A stretch of DNA of 64,000 nucleotides from contig JACJVS010000005.1 of assembly GCA_017655985.1 (NCBI GenBank), positions 806,001 through 870,000 on the forward strand, written 5' to 3'. This stretch comes from Incumbomyces delicatus. Taxonomy: Eukaryota > Ascomycota > Eurotiomycetes > Chaetothyriales > Trichomeriaceae. The translations under genes were made by a program, and so were the position numbers. Position 1 is the stretch's first letter. Each line of letters opens with the position of its first letter. The notes below the pieces were generated by a model, which was not told where the DNA came from, did not search any database, and was given only the letters and a program-made list of their open reading frames with translations. Shown here piece by piece: positions 49,175 through 60,463 of the stretch.

Positions 49175-52108
49175 AATTACCTACTTACTGTTACGATAGT
49201 CTATGAATATAGATTCGAACTTCGAGTTCGCCGTATTCTCTACTATCTCTGAAAGCGATACTAGCGAAGATATAGTCCTATAGAACGTTCCTTTTATTAA
49301 TTAAATAGCTAAATAGCTAGTACGAATTAGTCTTACTTTACTACCACTAGATAATCTAAGATCTAGAATAAACTACTACTAGATATAACTAAAGATAGTA
49401 GATACGTAAGCTAACGTTCTAATAGATTCTAAATAACTATTAGCCGTCGTAAAAGGAAAAAAGACAGATATCTTATTCGGCGTTAAGAAAGGTAAGACCC
49501 GTCTTAAGATTAAAGAATTCGATATTTTCGAAGAAAATAGTAAGAAGTTTATATAGTTCGCGTACTAAGTTAAAATATACTTAATATATAGGAATATCGA
49601 GAGACTAGTAGATTAGATATTATAGGCTAATAACTTACTACGTAAAGAACTAAAAGAGTAGTTTAAATTCTACTTAAACGACTTTCTTAAATATAACGAG
49701 AATAACTAGAAACTAAGAACTATCGAGCTATTCTCCTTAATTAACGTATTTCTTAGAGACTTAAAGAAGCTGTATAGAAGACTCGATAAGATTAAGAAGA
49801 TAAAACGATAAATCTACGCGCTACGTTAAACTAATTTCGTCTTAGACTATACTACGAAGTTCTAATAGTTGTCTAGTCGTCTTAAATAAAATAATACTAC
49901 CTTAATATTACGATACTACTAAGGACTTAAGGACTTTATTAAGGATAAATTAGTCGATAAGGACGAGGTAAGAGAATACGAGAAACTAATCGATATAGTA
50001 ATCGATATCGATATACGATACTAAGAGCGTAAGATAGAAAGAATAAACGAGATTCTACGTTTATACTAAATTAATATCGATACTAAATTATAGCTATAAG
50101 ATAAATCCGATACCTCGATACTATAAATTAGCAGGTTAATACTGCGTATAAAAACCTAAAAACTCAGCGAGGTAGATATAATTATCACGGATGCTAAGAC
50201 TTACGTGCGCTGAGACTACGCGGAGCCAGTGTATATATAGCTCCCATAGCACGACGCTCCTTCAACGCTCTTTAAGCGTTGAATCGCTGTTACTCCGATA
50301 GGTACGTAGTAAGAGATACTGATTTAGCTAGGATTACGCCTTCATCCTAACAATAATACTAGTAGAATATCGAGGCCTAAACTACCTTAAGGGACGCGAC
50401 GCGGACGAGAAGTAAAATTTATAGAAGTAAGTCGAGGATTTATATCTAGAAAGACTAAGTCTAAGAATAGAGTATACTTTCGATATAGAAAATAAGGGTA
50501 CTACGCTAAAGAGTATAGAAATACCGCGAAATAGGCTAATATCGTCGAAAGGGTATTCGAAGAATAAGTAAAAAAGAAGTAGATATAGAATATTAACGAC
50601 TATTATAAATAGTATACTATAGAAATAATTATTAGATCTATTAAAGTAATAAATAAGCTAGTAGTTAATTTTTAAGGGAACCTAAGCTATATAAGAGTAA
50701 GAAATAAGCGAATATAATAAAAAAACAACTAACGTTCGTACGAAATCGAGATCTAAGAATTATTAAAGATAATTATTTTTTTACTATTATAGAAATCTAC
50801 TATTAAAGATAGATTTAGTATAAAGAAGAAGAAATAATTAGATTAATTATTTATAATAATACTATAGATCGATAATTATAACTAATATAGATTATTATCT
50901 CTAAGATAGAAGATAACGAACTAAGAGAATAAGCCTATGAGAGAGTATATACAGTCTACTAGATAATACTTTAAAGCTAAGAAGCGATAACCGAGGCTAA
51001 TATAATAAACTACTTTATATCGTTTTTACGGCTTAATAAAATCATTAACGGTATAGAACACCTTATAGAGACTCTACGAGTACCTCTCTACGAGAAGGAG
51101 TCTTCTACCTTAAACGAGAAAGATAAGACTTAGAAGAAGGTCGTTATAGAGGTATAATAAAATATAGATAGTAGAATATTTAAGAATATCGAGGATAAAT
51201 TATCTACGTTAATTAGTACTTCGAGCGTTTCTAAGCTATTATAGTCTAAGACGCCTAATAGAGTATTAAGCTAATAGAACGATAACTAGACTAATATTAA
51301 GGCTTAGTCGAAGATAAATCGAATAATAATACGAACTAATAAGTAATATTATTACGATTACTTTAAAAAAGTAAGATATCTATACGAGGTACTAGAATAT
51401 ACTTATAAGCTCTTAATATATCGAATTTATAATTAGATTATACCGCAATTATTATATATTAACGTAAAATTCGATAAACTATTCTTACGAATATACTTTA
51501 CGCTATCTAAATATAGTTAGGTAGAATACGTACTACGACGATATATACGAACTCTACTAGAAGTAGATAAGCGACTAAATTTATATACTAAGATTATATT
51601 CTTAAATTACCTTAGAGTTACTATTTAGATACGGCGATAGTATATAGACTATTATTAAAAAAGTAATTATATAAAGTAGAATATATAGTATCTATATCGA
51701 TACTATAATCCTTTAAGAAAGGATTAGCTAGAAGTCGCGAAACTTATATTAAGGGCCTATAGTAAATCTCGATATAAGCTCGAACTTTACCATTACTAAG
51801 GATATTATAACTAAGAACGAGATATTATACTACGACGATATTTCTTAATACTACCTCGAGTCGTAAAAAAAGGATAGATAACGAAGGATTTAAGCATTAT
51901 CTCTTCGAAGAAAGAGACTCTAAAAAACGAGAGAGCTATTATTCTAGTAACGAAGGAGTAATTAAAGGGCTACTTAGAAATAAGATCGTCGTCGTATAAG
52001 GAACTACTATCGTACGAAGAGATAGTTCGAGTAAATAGAGCTATTATACTAAGCTCGAAGAACTTTTCTCTATAGGAAGAATTAATAGAGATCTCGAGAT
52101 AAGAGTAG
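49175..52108 (+). pseudogene. Family A gag remnant, unit a (RIP-broken)
   Basis: The plus-strand frame can be read through TAA/TAG as a Ty3-type gag (retrotransposon gag domain near 49,510-49,990) with a CCHC knuckle remnant near 50,470-50,515. It is interrupted by the 170-bp insert at 50,183. The unit runs further toward pol than units b and c before being cut by the LTR at 52,109. No coding capacity is left. Confidence 0.7.
50183..50352 (+). mobile_element. 170-bp solo LTR-like insert (family E), TSD ATAAT, not RIP-mutated
   Basis: It begins TATCACGGATG and ends CATCCTAACA, an imperfect terminal inverted repeat. ATAAT flanks it on both sides (50,178-50,182; 50,353-50,357). The empty site appears in the paralogous gag copies near 53,510 and 56,362. 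It keeps CpA, TpG and higher GC, unlike its host. Inside is a perfect 9-bp inverted repeat, TTCAACGCT-5 nt-AGCGTTGAA, near 50,250. The orientation given is arbitrary. Confidence 0.75.
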
Positions 52109-52509
52109 TGTTACGAGGTGACTATGCACATGGCCACTCGGTATGAACAAGATGGAAGGTCACGCGAGGGGAGCTTGGCATATGTGGGGAAGCCATATGT
52201 GATCGTCTAAATAGGAAAACACGATAGGACGACTGGGCGATAGGTCGATAGGCGAGTCTATTAACCTACTATTCTATTAACTTAACAAGATAGGTTTCCC
52301 CTTTAGGATATCTAACGATGGGTATATATACTTACGATTCTCTTATATATTTCGATAGTCTTTATAGTTAATCTAAGTTATACTAGCATCCTTATCTACG
52401 TACTATTAGTACCTTAACTTAGAGATATATTATTCTAATAGATAGTTAAGAAAACCTTTAAAGTTCCCTTATACTATTACTAAAACGAAGAGTAGACAGT
52501 CTTATAATA
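52109..52509 (+). repeat. Family A LTR, plus orientation, copy b
   Basis: It starts TGTTACGAGG and ends CTTATAATA; 401 bp. It keeps CpA/TpG in its first 200 bp better than most copies. Left of it is gag coding sequence, not a polypurine tract. Confidence 0.85.
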
Positions 52510-54957
52510 TTTTAACTATCTACTTACTGTTACGATAGTCTATAAGTGCAGATTCGAACTTCGAGTTCGTCTTATTCTCTACTACCTTAGAAAGCGATAC
52601 TAGCGAAGATATAGTTCTATAGGACGTTCCTTTTGTTAATTAAGCAGCTAAATAGCTAGTACGAATTAGTCTTACTTTACTACTACTTACTAAACTAAGT
52701 TCCGAGATAGACTACTACCGGGTATAACTGAATATACTAGGTAAGTAAGCTAACGTAGAGATAGAACTATTTACGGCCGCTACGAAGGGAAAGAAGCTAG
52801 ATATTTCGCTAGACGTCGAAAAGAACGAAACGCGACTTAAGATTAGAGAATCTAATGTGTTTAAAGGAAATACCGAGAAGTTTATATAATTTACGAACTA
52901 GGTTAAGACTTACTTAAGATATAAGCGAATTATAAAACTATAAGATTAAGTTTTATAGATAGAGAATCTATTGCGTAAGAGACTCGCGAAATAGTTTAAG
53001 CCTTACTTAAACGACTTCTTAGAGAATAACGCGAATAATTAAAGACTAAGAACCGTTAAGTTGTTTTTATCTATTAATGAATTCCTAGGTGAGTTAAAAA
53101 AATTGTATAGAGGGCTTAACGAGATTAAGAAGACGAAACGATAAATCTACGAACTTCGATAAACTGATTTAGTTATAGACTATACTACGAAGTTCTAACA
53201 GTTATTAAGTCGCCTTAAATAGAATAACGCCGCTCTTATATTACGATACTACTAGGGCCTTAAGGACTTTATTAAGGACAAGTTAGTCGATAAGATAGAA
53301 GTATAAGACTATACGGAGTTAGTCGAGGTAGCGACCGATATCGATATACGATACTAAGAACGGAAAATAAAGAAAAGTAAAAGAGGTTTTACGTTTACCT
53401 CGAACCGATATCGACACTAGACTATTACTCTTAGACAGATACGACACTCTAATACAATAGACTAGTAAGTTAATACGGCCTATAAGGATCTAAAGATCCA
53501 GCGAGGAGAATACGATACTAGTAAAATACCGAGATCGAGATTAATACGAGATAGAGAACGCGGACGAGGAGTAAAATTTATAGGGATAGGTCGAGAATCT
53601 ATACCTAGAAAGGTAAAGCCTAAGGAGAGAGTATATTTTCGATGTAAAAAACAGAGGCACTACGCTAAAGAGTATAGAAATGCCGCTAAATAGACTAATA
53701 CCGCCGAAAAGGTATTAGAGGAATAAATCTAGAGAAAATCGAATTAAAGAAGAAAAGAAAAGAAGTATCGATAACTATTATAAACAGTATACTACGATAA
53801 TAAGTATAGGGTATATAGGGGCGATAAATAAGGAAGCGGTTAGTTTCTAAGAGAACCTAAGTTAGAAAAAAGTAGAAAGCAGGCTAATATAATAAGAAGA
53901 GAGCCTATACCCACCTATAACCTAAGAATCATTATAGACAATCGATTTTTTACTATTATAAAAACCTATTACTAAAGGCAGATTAAATATAGGGAAAATA
54001 GAATAGTTAAGATAATCGTTTATAACGATACTCTAGAACGATAACTACAGTTTATATAGATCATCATCTCTAAGTAAGGAGGAGATAGAGAAATAAGAGA
54101 ATAAACTTACGTAAGAGTATATATAATTCGGTAAGTAATACTTTAGAACTAAGAAGCTATTATAAGGGCTAACGCGACGTACTATTTCGTATCGCTACTA
54201 TGACTTAATAAGATTATAGATGGTATAGAATATCTCGTAGAAATCTTAAGAGTACCTCTCTATAAGCAAGAATCCTCTATATCGAACGAGGCTAGAACCT
54301 AGAAAGAGATTGTTACTAGAGTATAATAGAGAATTAGTACTAGAATAATTAAGAATACCGAAGAGGGGCTACTTATATTGATCGACGCTTCGGGTATTAC
54401 TCGATCTCTAGACTAATAGAACAATAACTAAACTAGTATCGAGTTATAGTTAAAGACGAGCCGAATTACGATACGAATAAATAAGTAGTATTGCTAAGAT
54501 TGTTTTAGAGAAGCTCGATTTTCGTATAAAGCACCTCGGTGCGTTTACAACCTTTCGGTCTATCGGATCTATAACTAAATTATACTACCTAAGGGATAGC
54601 CGGTATATATTAATATAGAGTTTAACGAACCCTTATTACGAATATACTTTACAGTACCTAAATATAGTCGAGTAGAAAGTATATCGAGACGATATATAAG
54701 AACTTTACTAGAAGCAGAAAAACGAGATTATATTTATAGATATCTACTAGATCGTTATTTAAATAAGACGATGGTATATAGACTACTACCGAAAAGATAA
54801 CTGCGTAAAGCAGAATATACAGTATCTATATCGTTACTATAATCATCTCGAAAAAAGCTAATAGGAAACTATAGAGGTTGTCTTAAGAGTATATACTAAG
54901 AACTCTTATAAATCTAGACTTTACTACTACTAGAGATGCTACGACAAGGTACGAGAT
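52510..54957 (+). pseudogene. Family A gag remnant, unit b (RIP-broken)
   Basis: It has the same gag order as unit a. The frame reads RESNVFKGNTEKFI near 52,850, then LNDFLENNANN and LKDFIKDKLVDK, with TAG/TAA at Gln sites, and a knuckle remnant near 53,640-53,680. The distal part matches the reverse complement of 46.0-46.8 kb. It is cut at 54,958 by the next LTR. Confidence 0.7.
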
Positions 54958-55360
54958 TGTTACGAAGTAGCTATGTAGGTGGCCGCTTCGGGGACACAGA
55001 GAAGGAAGGTCATGCGAGGGAAGCTTAGTGTATGTGGGGAAGCCATATATGATCACCGGAATAGGAAAGTACGGAATGGTAGAATGGTGGAATGGTGGAA
55101 TAGCGAGTATTCTATTATTCTAATATCGCGATATAACGAAGAGAACTGCCTCTTTAGGAGAGTTCCGTTTAGGTATATATACTCACGATTTCCCTATGTA
55201 TTTCTATAGTCTCCGTAGTTAATCTAAGTTATACTAGCACCCTTATCTGCGTATAACTTATATCTTAACTTAGAGATATATTATTCTAATAGGTAATTAA
55301 GGAAACCTTTAAGGTTCCCTTATATCATTACTAGAACGAGGAGTAGACAGTCTTATAATA
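54958..55360 (+). repeat. Family A LTR, plus orientation, copy c
   Basis: It starts TGTTACGAAG and ends CTTATAATA; 403 bp. A 76-codon ATG frame at 54,979-55,209 lies wholly inside it and is not a gene. Confidence 0.85.
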
Positions 55361-56945
55361 TTTTAACTACTTACTTACTGTTACGATAGTCTATAAGTGT
55401 AGATTCGAACTTCGAGTTTACCTTACTCTTCGTTACCTCGAAAAGCGATACTAGCGAGGATATAGTTCCATAAGACACTCTCGCTGTTAATTAAGTAGCT
55501 AAACAGTTAGTACGAATTAGCCTTACTTCGCTACTACTCGTTAAACTAAATTCCGAGATAAACCGATATCGGATACAACTAAATATACTAGATAAGCAAG
55601 CTAACGTAGAAGCAGAATCATCTACGATCGTTACTAAAGATAAAAAGCTAGATATTTTATTAGGCGTCGAGAAGGATGAAACGCGACTTAAGATTAGAGA
55701 ATCTAACGTGTTTAAGGGGAACACCGAGAAGTTTATGTAATTTACGAACTAAGTTAAGACTTACTTAAGGTATAGGCGGATTATAAAACCACAAGATTAG
55801 GTTTTATAGGCCGGCAACCTATTGCGTAAAGGACTCGCTAAGTGGTTTAAACCTTACTTAAACGACTTTTTAGAGAACGATAAGAATAAATAGAAGCCGA
55901 GAACTATCGAGTTATTCTTATCTATTAATAAGTTCTTAGATGAGTTGAAGAAGTTGTACGAGAGACTTAACGAGATTAAGAAAGCCGAACGATAGATCTA
56001 CGAGCTCCGATAGACCGGCTCGGTTATAGACTACACTACGAAGTTCTAATAATTATTAAGTCGTCTCGAATAGGACAACGCCGCCCTTATATTACGATAT
56101 TATTAGGGCCTTAAGGACTTTATTAAGGATAAATTAGTCGATAAGATAGAAGTATAAGACTATAAGGAGTTAGTATAGATAGTAATCGATATCGACACCC
56201 GATATTAAGAACGTAAAATAGAGAAAAGTAAGAAAGGATTTACGTTTACCCTAAATCGATATCGACACTAGACTAGTACCCCGAGACAGACGCGATATCC
56301 TAATACGATGGATTAGCAGGTAAACACGGCTTATAAGGAACTAAAGACCCAGCGAGATGAGTATAATACCAGTAGAACACCGAGACTAAGGCCTATACGA
56401 GATAGAGGTAGGAGACGAGAAGTAAGATTTACAGGTATAGGTCGAGAACCTATACCTAGAAAGGCTAAACTTAAGGAGAGAGCATGCTTTCGATGCGGAA
56501 AACAGAGGCACTACGCTAAGGAGTGTAGAAACGCCGCTAAATAGGCGAATACTGCCGAAAAAGTATTAGAGGAACCAGTAAGCACCTAGAAAGAAGAGAA
56601 AGCGCACTATTAACTATTATAGACGGTATACTATAATAACGAATATTAGATATATAAGGGTAATAAGTAAGGAAGTAGCTGGTTTTTAAAGATACTTAAA
56701 TCGAGTAAGGGCAAGAAGTAAGCTAATATAATAAGAAAAGAGCCTACGTATACTCGCGACCCGAGGATTATTAAAGATAATCGATTTTTCACTGTTATAG
56801 AGACCCATTACTGAAGGCAGGTTAAGTATAGAGAAAATAGAATGATAGAGGCAATTATCTATAATAATACCCTAAAGCGACAACTACAGTCCATATAGGT
56901 CGTTATCTCTAAGCACTTAGGAAGTAACGAGATAAGAGAATAAAC
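55361..56945 (+). pseudogene. Family A gag remnant, unit c (RIP-broken), with intact zinc-knuckle codons
   Basis: The gag frame with TAG/TAA at Gln sites keeps a complete CCHC knuckle, CFRCGKQRHYAKEC, near 56,488-56,530, while units a and b show Cys-to-Tyr changes there. It ends near 56,945, where homology to unit b stops within the sequence GAGAATAAACTTA. No LTR or right-hand half follows. Confidence 0.7.
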
Positions 56946-57486
56946 TTATTTTAGACTTATTTATTTATATAATCTACTATAAACTTTATAATTTATTATT
57001 TATATAGTAAAGATACTATAAATATAGTTTTTATTTTAATAAGCTATTTAAATTAGTACTAATAGGCTACTAGCGAAATCTATACAATCTAAGTTTCGTA
57101 GACTATAACTTAAGCATTACTCGAGATATTTATCTATAAATTTAATACACGATTTTCAGTACCATAAAGAAGGTGCTGTCGAATTTTCAGCACGATCGGG
57201 CAAGGCGTTAAAAAGTTATCAAAAGTGGTAAGGCAAACGCCGATCACGCTAAATTTCACAATCTGTACGCGAGGGGGAGAGAGCGAATCGCTTTCACACC
57301 TTGTAGCGTTCGTATTAGTAATTAGACATCAGCCACGCCAAGAGGTGGGCTGTGTTATTGGCCCGAGGAACAACCGTAACTGCGCCTGCGTTTGTTTACA
57401 ACTCGAGTCAGTCTCTAACACATTGTGAGCACAGCTTTGCACGAACCTGCACATTCCTTCCCTGTATAATCCTGTGTGAAGGAAAC
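56946..57486. other. Transition from RIP block to euchromatin and promoter side of the HNH gene
   Basis: AT-rich, RIP-like sequence persists to about 57,130, then composition becomes normal. Two similar phrases, ATTTTCAGTACC and ATTTTCAGCACG, stand near 57,153 and 57,183. No gene is seen. The stretch before 57,487 probably contains the promoter and leader of the next gene. Confidence 0.4.
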
Positions 57487-58740
57487 ATGTCTAACCTTGG
57501 ACAGATACCAAGTTTGGCTCCTTCAACGCGCTCAGACTATGACGGAGAATCGTCTGCATCATCCGGACATAAGCGACGACGCGATGGCAGCCCGACACAA
57601 TCTAGCGAAGAACATGGTCAGTAGCCGCGCCAGTGTTGATGTATGCTTTAGCTGCGAGGCACCGGGCACCGAGTTCTGTCATGTCATAGCGCGGGCTGAC
57701 CCAGCCGTACGTGGTGTTCCCCCTGACTTTGTTGCTATCGTTAATGGACGCAGTTCGCAGCGATGGCAGAGGAAGGCATGATTACTTTCAGCGCGCTTGG
57801 CGACTTTCGTAATGCAGTTGTACTCTGTGCTAGCTGCCACAAACACTTCGATCGAACATCCAACATAAGCTGGCTGTTTTTACCGACCGATATGACCTTT
57901 TTCCTTGAATGGGCAAAAAATGATCTCAAGAGAAGGCAAGAGATTCTGGACAGAACCGGACGAGAGTTACCGAGAATTTATCCGGACGAGAAAGATTATG
58001 AACAACACTGTCGTAAAACTAGCCTTCTTCAAGATCCTGATGATGGGCTAACTCGTGGTGGCCTATATCAAAGCTACATACTATCCAGGATGTTTGCCCC
58101 CTTGATGCTGAAGGCTCTCGAACAGAGCGGCATGCAAATACCTGGTATTATGCCTGGTCATCCTAAAAGATGGTACGGTGCACCAATGGCTGCAATAATC
58201 AGAGGTTTCGTTGCAATGGGTAGCCCAACAAGGAGACTTCCGGAAGAAGTGTCAGCACAGCTGTACGAACTTCAAGGATTATACTCTCGGAAACTATCGA
58301 GATCGAGCATTGCTCAATCCTTGACCGAGGAGGAAAGCCAAGGCCGTTCCCAACTCAAGCGAGGGGAAGAGCAGCATTCAGATTTCAGCTCCGAAGGACA
58401 ATCGATGCAGTCTCCCTACACACATGCAATCTCGTCACGGGGAACGCAACTACACAGCTCAAAGAATGCAGAGACCTTACGAGATGATCTGGCTCGGGAT
58501 GGCGATAATGATAGCGGAATAGAAATCCCATCTAATTCGCAGACAGGTCGAAAGAGGCGCCATACTGCAGAAAGCAGTCGTCATCATCGTCCGAACAAAA
58601 GACCTAGAGAACTTGAATATGTTCATGTCAAGGTGAAGCCAGGAACTGACGAACATTCCTGGTTCTTCGGGCCGACGTCAACAAGTGAGGAGAAGCTCAA
58701 CATGTGTGCTAAATTTGGAAATTTCGTTTTTAATTCTTAG
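57487..58740 (+). CDS. HNH-type nuclease-domain protein, exon structure uncertain
   Basis: The HNH signature is spread over two frames. FSCEAPGTEFCHVIARAD is in one frame (57,646-57,700). NAVVLCASCHKHFD follows in another (57,811-57,852), and that frame stays open to 58,740. An intron with donor GTACGT near 57,705 and an acceptor near 57,770 would join them in phase, with modest splice signals. The likely start, ATG at 57,487, opens a polar tail (GHKRRRDGSPTQSSEE) in a third configuration needing another intron or a frameshift near 57,615, so the N-terminus is unresolved. The C-terminal half is polar with a nuclear-localisation-like stretch (GRKRRH, NKRPREL near 58,550-58,615). Fungal proteins with this HNH_2-like motif are common and mostly uncharacterised. 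It could be a functional spliced gene or a frameshifted relic. Confidence 0.55.
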
Positions 58741-58890
58741 CTGATATAGTTTGAATAAAAGCAGAGCTTTTAAACACTGTACAGGACGTTGCTGTGATGC
58801 TATTTTCATAGCTCCTTGAATTTTGATATGCATTGTACTTAATCTTCCGCCTGACGCTGCTCACATGTTGTTCGCCTGCCTGCTTCGGAC

Positions 58891-59185
58891 TTAGTTGGTG
58901 TGATGCATCTGGGAAAATAAACGCCTGCCCCCTTCCCTCAAAACTTCGTTCCTGGCTGAGATTTGTTCGCGTGCTTCACGAGGCTTGAGTTCTTGGCTGG
59001 CGATTTTGTCTTTCAGCATCTGGATGTCAACCACTTCGTCGTGCGCAAGATCATGCTTGGCTGTCTTGATGGCCTCGTATTCTCTCTTAAGTTCAACATC
59101 GTCAAATTCTGGCGATCTTTCAGTTTGGTCTGGGTTCACATGTTGCACATCTGTTGTGGCATTCACGAGAGCACCGGCGTGAGAA
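58891..59185 (-). pseudogene. Unidentified helical coding segment
   Basis: An open minus-strand frame of about 95 codons ends at 58,891. It is charged and helix-prone (VELKREYEAIKTAKHDLAHD, LKPREAREQISARNEVLREG). It has no ATG; a stop lies a little upstream, so it would have to be an exon or a relic. It follows the next two segments on the same strand. Confidence 0.3.
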
Positions 59186-59205
59186 GAGCTTCTGATTTCG
59201 ATTGT

Positions 59206-59567
59206 TCAGAGGCCGTTGCTCCCCGAAGCAAACTTTGTCTTTGACACGATTCTCTCTGCTTCGTTTACAGTGAATGGTATTAAAGTGTCTAAGATTCCAA
59301 CTGCTCTACTATCTCTTACAGTGACGCTTCGACGATTCGTGGTGAGAGTGATGAGAAACAGGTCCCTCACGTCCTTGAAAACGTGGCGATGACAGGTCGG
59401 ATAGGTGTCGGGGTAAAGAAGCGCAATTTGTTGGACGTGCTCGATGGCGCAAAGTGCTTTGCAAGGTCAGCTAACGATCCCAAAATGATTTCGGTGAAAG
59501 GACCTATGTTGTGTTCGAGATCAGTTATCGCACCAATACTGGCACTCACACCGATATGATGCCGCAT
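59206..59567 (-). pseudogene. Unidentified coding segment with an apparent frameshift
   Basis: Two minus-strand frames join near 59,455-59,470. The first reads GAITDLEHNIGPFTEIILGS. The second, open for 82 codons, reads IALLYPDTYPTCHRHVFKDV, then LFLITLTTNRRSVTVRDSRA, and ends TGA at 59,206. Codon texture looks like real protein, but the frames do not connect by a good intron. No family is recognised. Confidence 0.35.
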
Positions 59568-59576
59568 ATCAGCTCA

Positions 59577-59969
59577 CTATCGTTGATAATCAGAAGGCGG
59601 TAATGCCGCGGTGGCGGGTGCATTATCTTCTGAATCGTCGTCACTCCATAGCTCCAGCGGTGGTGATCGCGGTCGTACAGTAATATGACTAGCTATTGAC
59701 GCTTGCGCCTGAGACTCGATCAGCAGCTCTTGCGCGATCATTATCTCTTCTTGTCTCTGACGTTCAGCGTCTTGGCGACGCTGACGGGCAGCCTGCTGTT
59801 GGATGAACTCGTTCCTGGAAGGGATCTTCCGCTAAAAGCGTTATACATTATCGGGAAGAAGGACGCCTTGCTTTGACTGGTCCGCTAGTAATGGCCTTTC
59901 GTCGCGGCATTTTAGAATACAATCCAGCATTCCAATCGCTTCGTGATACGAAAGAGGTTCAAGAGGCAT
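59577..59969 (-). pseudogene. Unidentified ORF with two in-frame stops
   Basis: It starts at ATG 59,969 (MPLEPLSYHEAIGMLDCILK) and would run 130 codons to TAG at 59,577 but for TAA (codon 43) and TAG (codon 46). Both are one C-to-T step from Gln. After the stops the frame continues as a Gln/Arg-rich coiled coil (FIQQQAARQRRQDAERQRQE) and an acidic Ser/Pro tail. No family is recognised. The stops may reflect RIP-like mutation near the Gypsy remnant at 60.5-61.0 kb. Confidence 0.4.
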
Positions 59970-60463
59970 AAAGCCAGGAGAGGCGCAGCAACAATGCACA
60001 GCAACGCTGGCTGCCAACTAAATCACGAACAGTGTATAATACCCTTAGCCCAAAGCAATTTACACTTTTACCATCTTCATTATTCTAGTCTTGGATTCTG
60101 CTTCATCACCACAAAAGCACAGCAGAGCACGGGTCTACATCGTCCTTCGAATCGTCTGCGATGAGATCGGTCGATTATCCTCGCCTGATGCTAAGCACGC
60201 TCGCCGCCTTTTCTACGGTGTCGGTCCACTACCACGGGGGGTCCGCTTTCAACCATTCTCTGGATTTCACGTTTAAAGCCGTCTGTGAACATGGTTTTAC
60301 TGGTGCTCTTTCGCTTTTACTTTCACCACAGCGAAGCCCATAGCCATGTCATTGCTATTTCGAACTGTTTGCCTGTTGCTAGAACAGCTCTCGTCGGTCT
60401 CCGAAGTGCGTGGGGCCGAAGCGACTGTCCCAAACTAGTTCTGAGGACAGTACAGCCCTTCCA
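59970..60463. other. No gene recognised
   Basis: Short plus-strand frames occur but lack domain, splice or codon support. It lies between a degenerate ORF and a Gypsy integrase remnant and may be decayed element sequence. Confidence 0.3.

Larger units (their letters stand above)
12590..57130. other. 44-kb RIP-mutated, gene-poor, AT-rich block of nested LTR retrotransposons
   Basis: Apart from the gag ORF at 40,562-41,581 there is no substantial ATG-started reading frame between 12.2 and 54.9 kb. By eye, CpA and TpG are nearly absent, TpA is dominant and CpG is kept, which is the classical signature of C-to-T change at CpA (RIP) in repeats. Recognisable retroelement proteins can still be read if TAA/TAG are taken as former CAA/CAG. 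Islands that escaped heavy mutation are the family D sequences (26.3-26.9, 39.8-43.3 and 48.7-49.2 kb) and the 170-bp insert at 50.2 kb. Confidence 0.9.

Noticed and set aside
54979..55209. 76-codon ORF
   Set aside because: Lies entirely inside a family A LTR.
55491..55724. 77-codon minus-strand ORF
   Set aside because: Antisense to a gag remnant whose plus-strand reading is supported by two paralogues.
12590..57130. Possible centromere or other special chromosome structure
   Set aside because: Long RIP blocks occur at centromeres but also widely elsewhere; nothing in the sequence alone distinguishes these, and no telomeric repeats are present.
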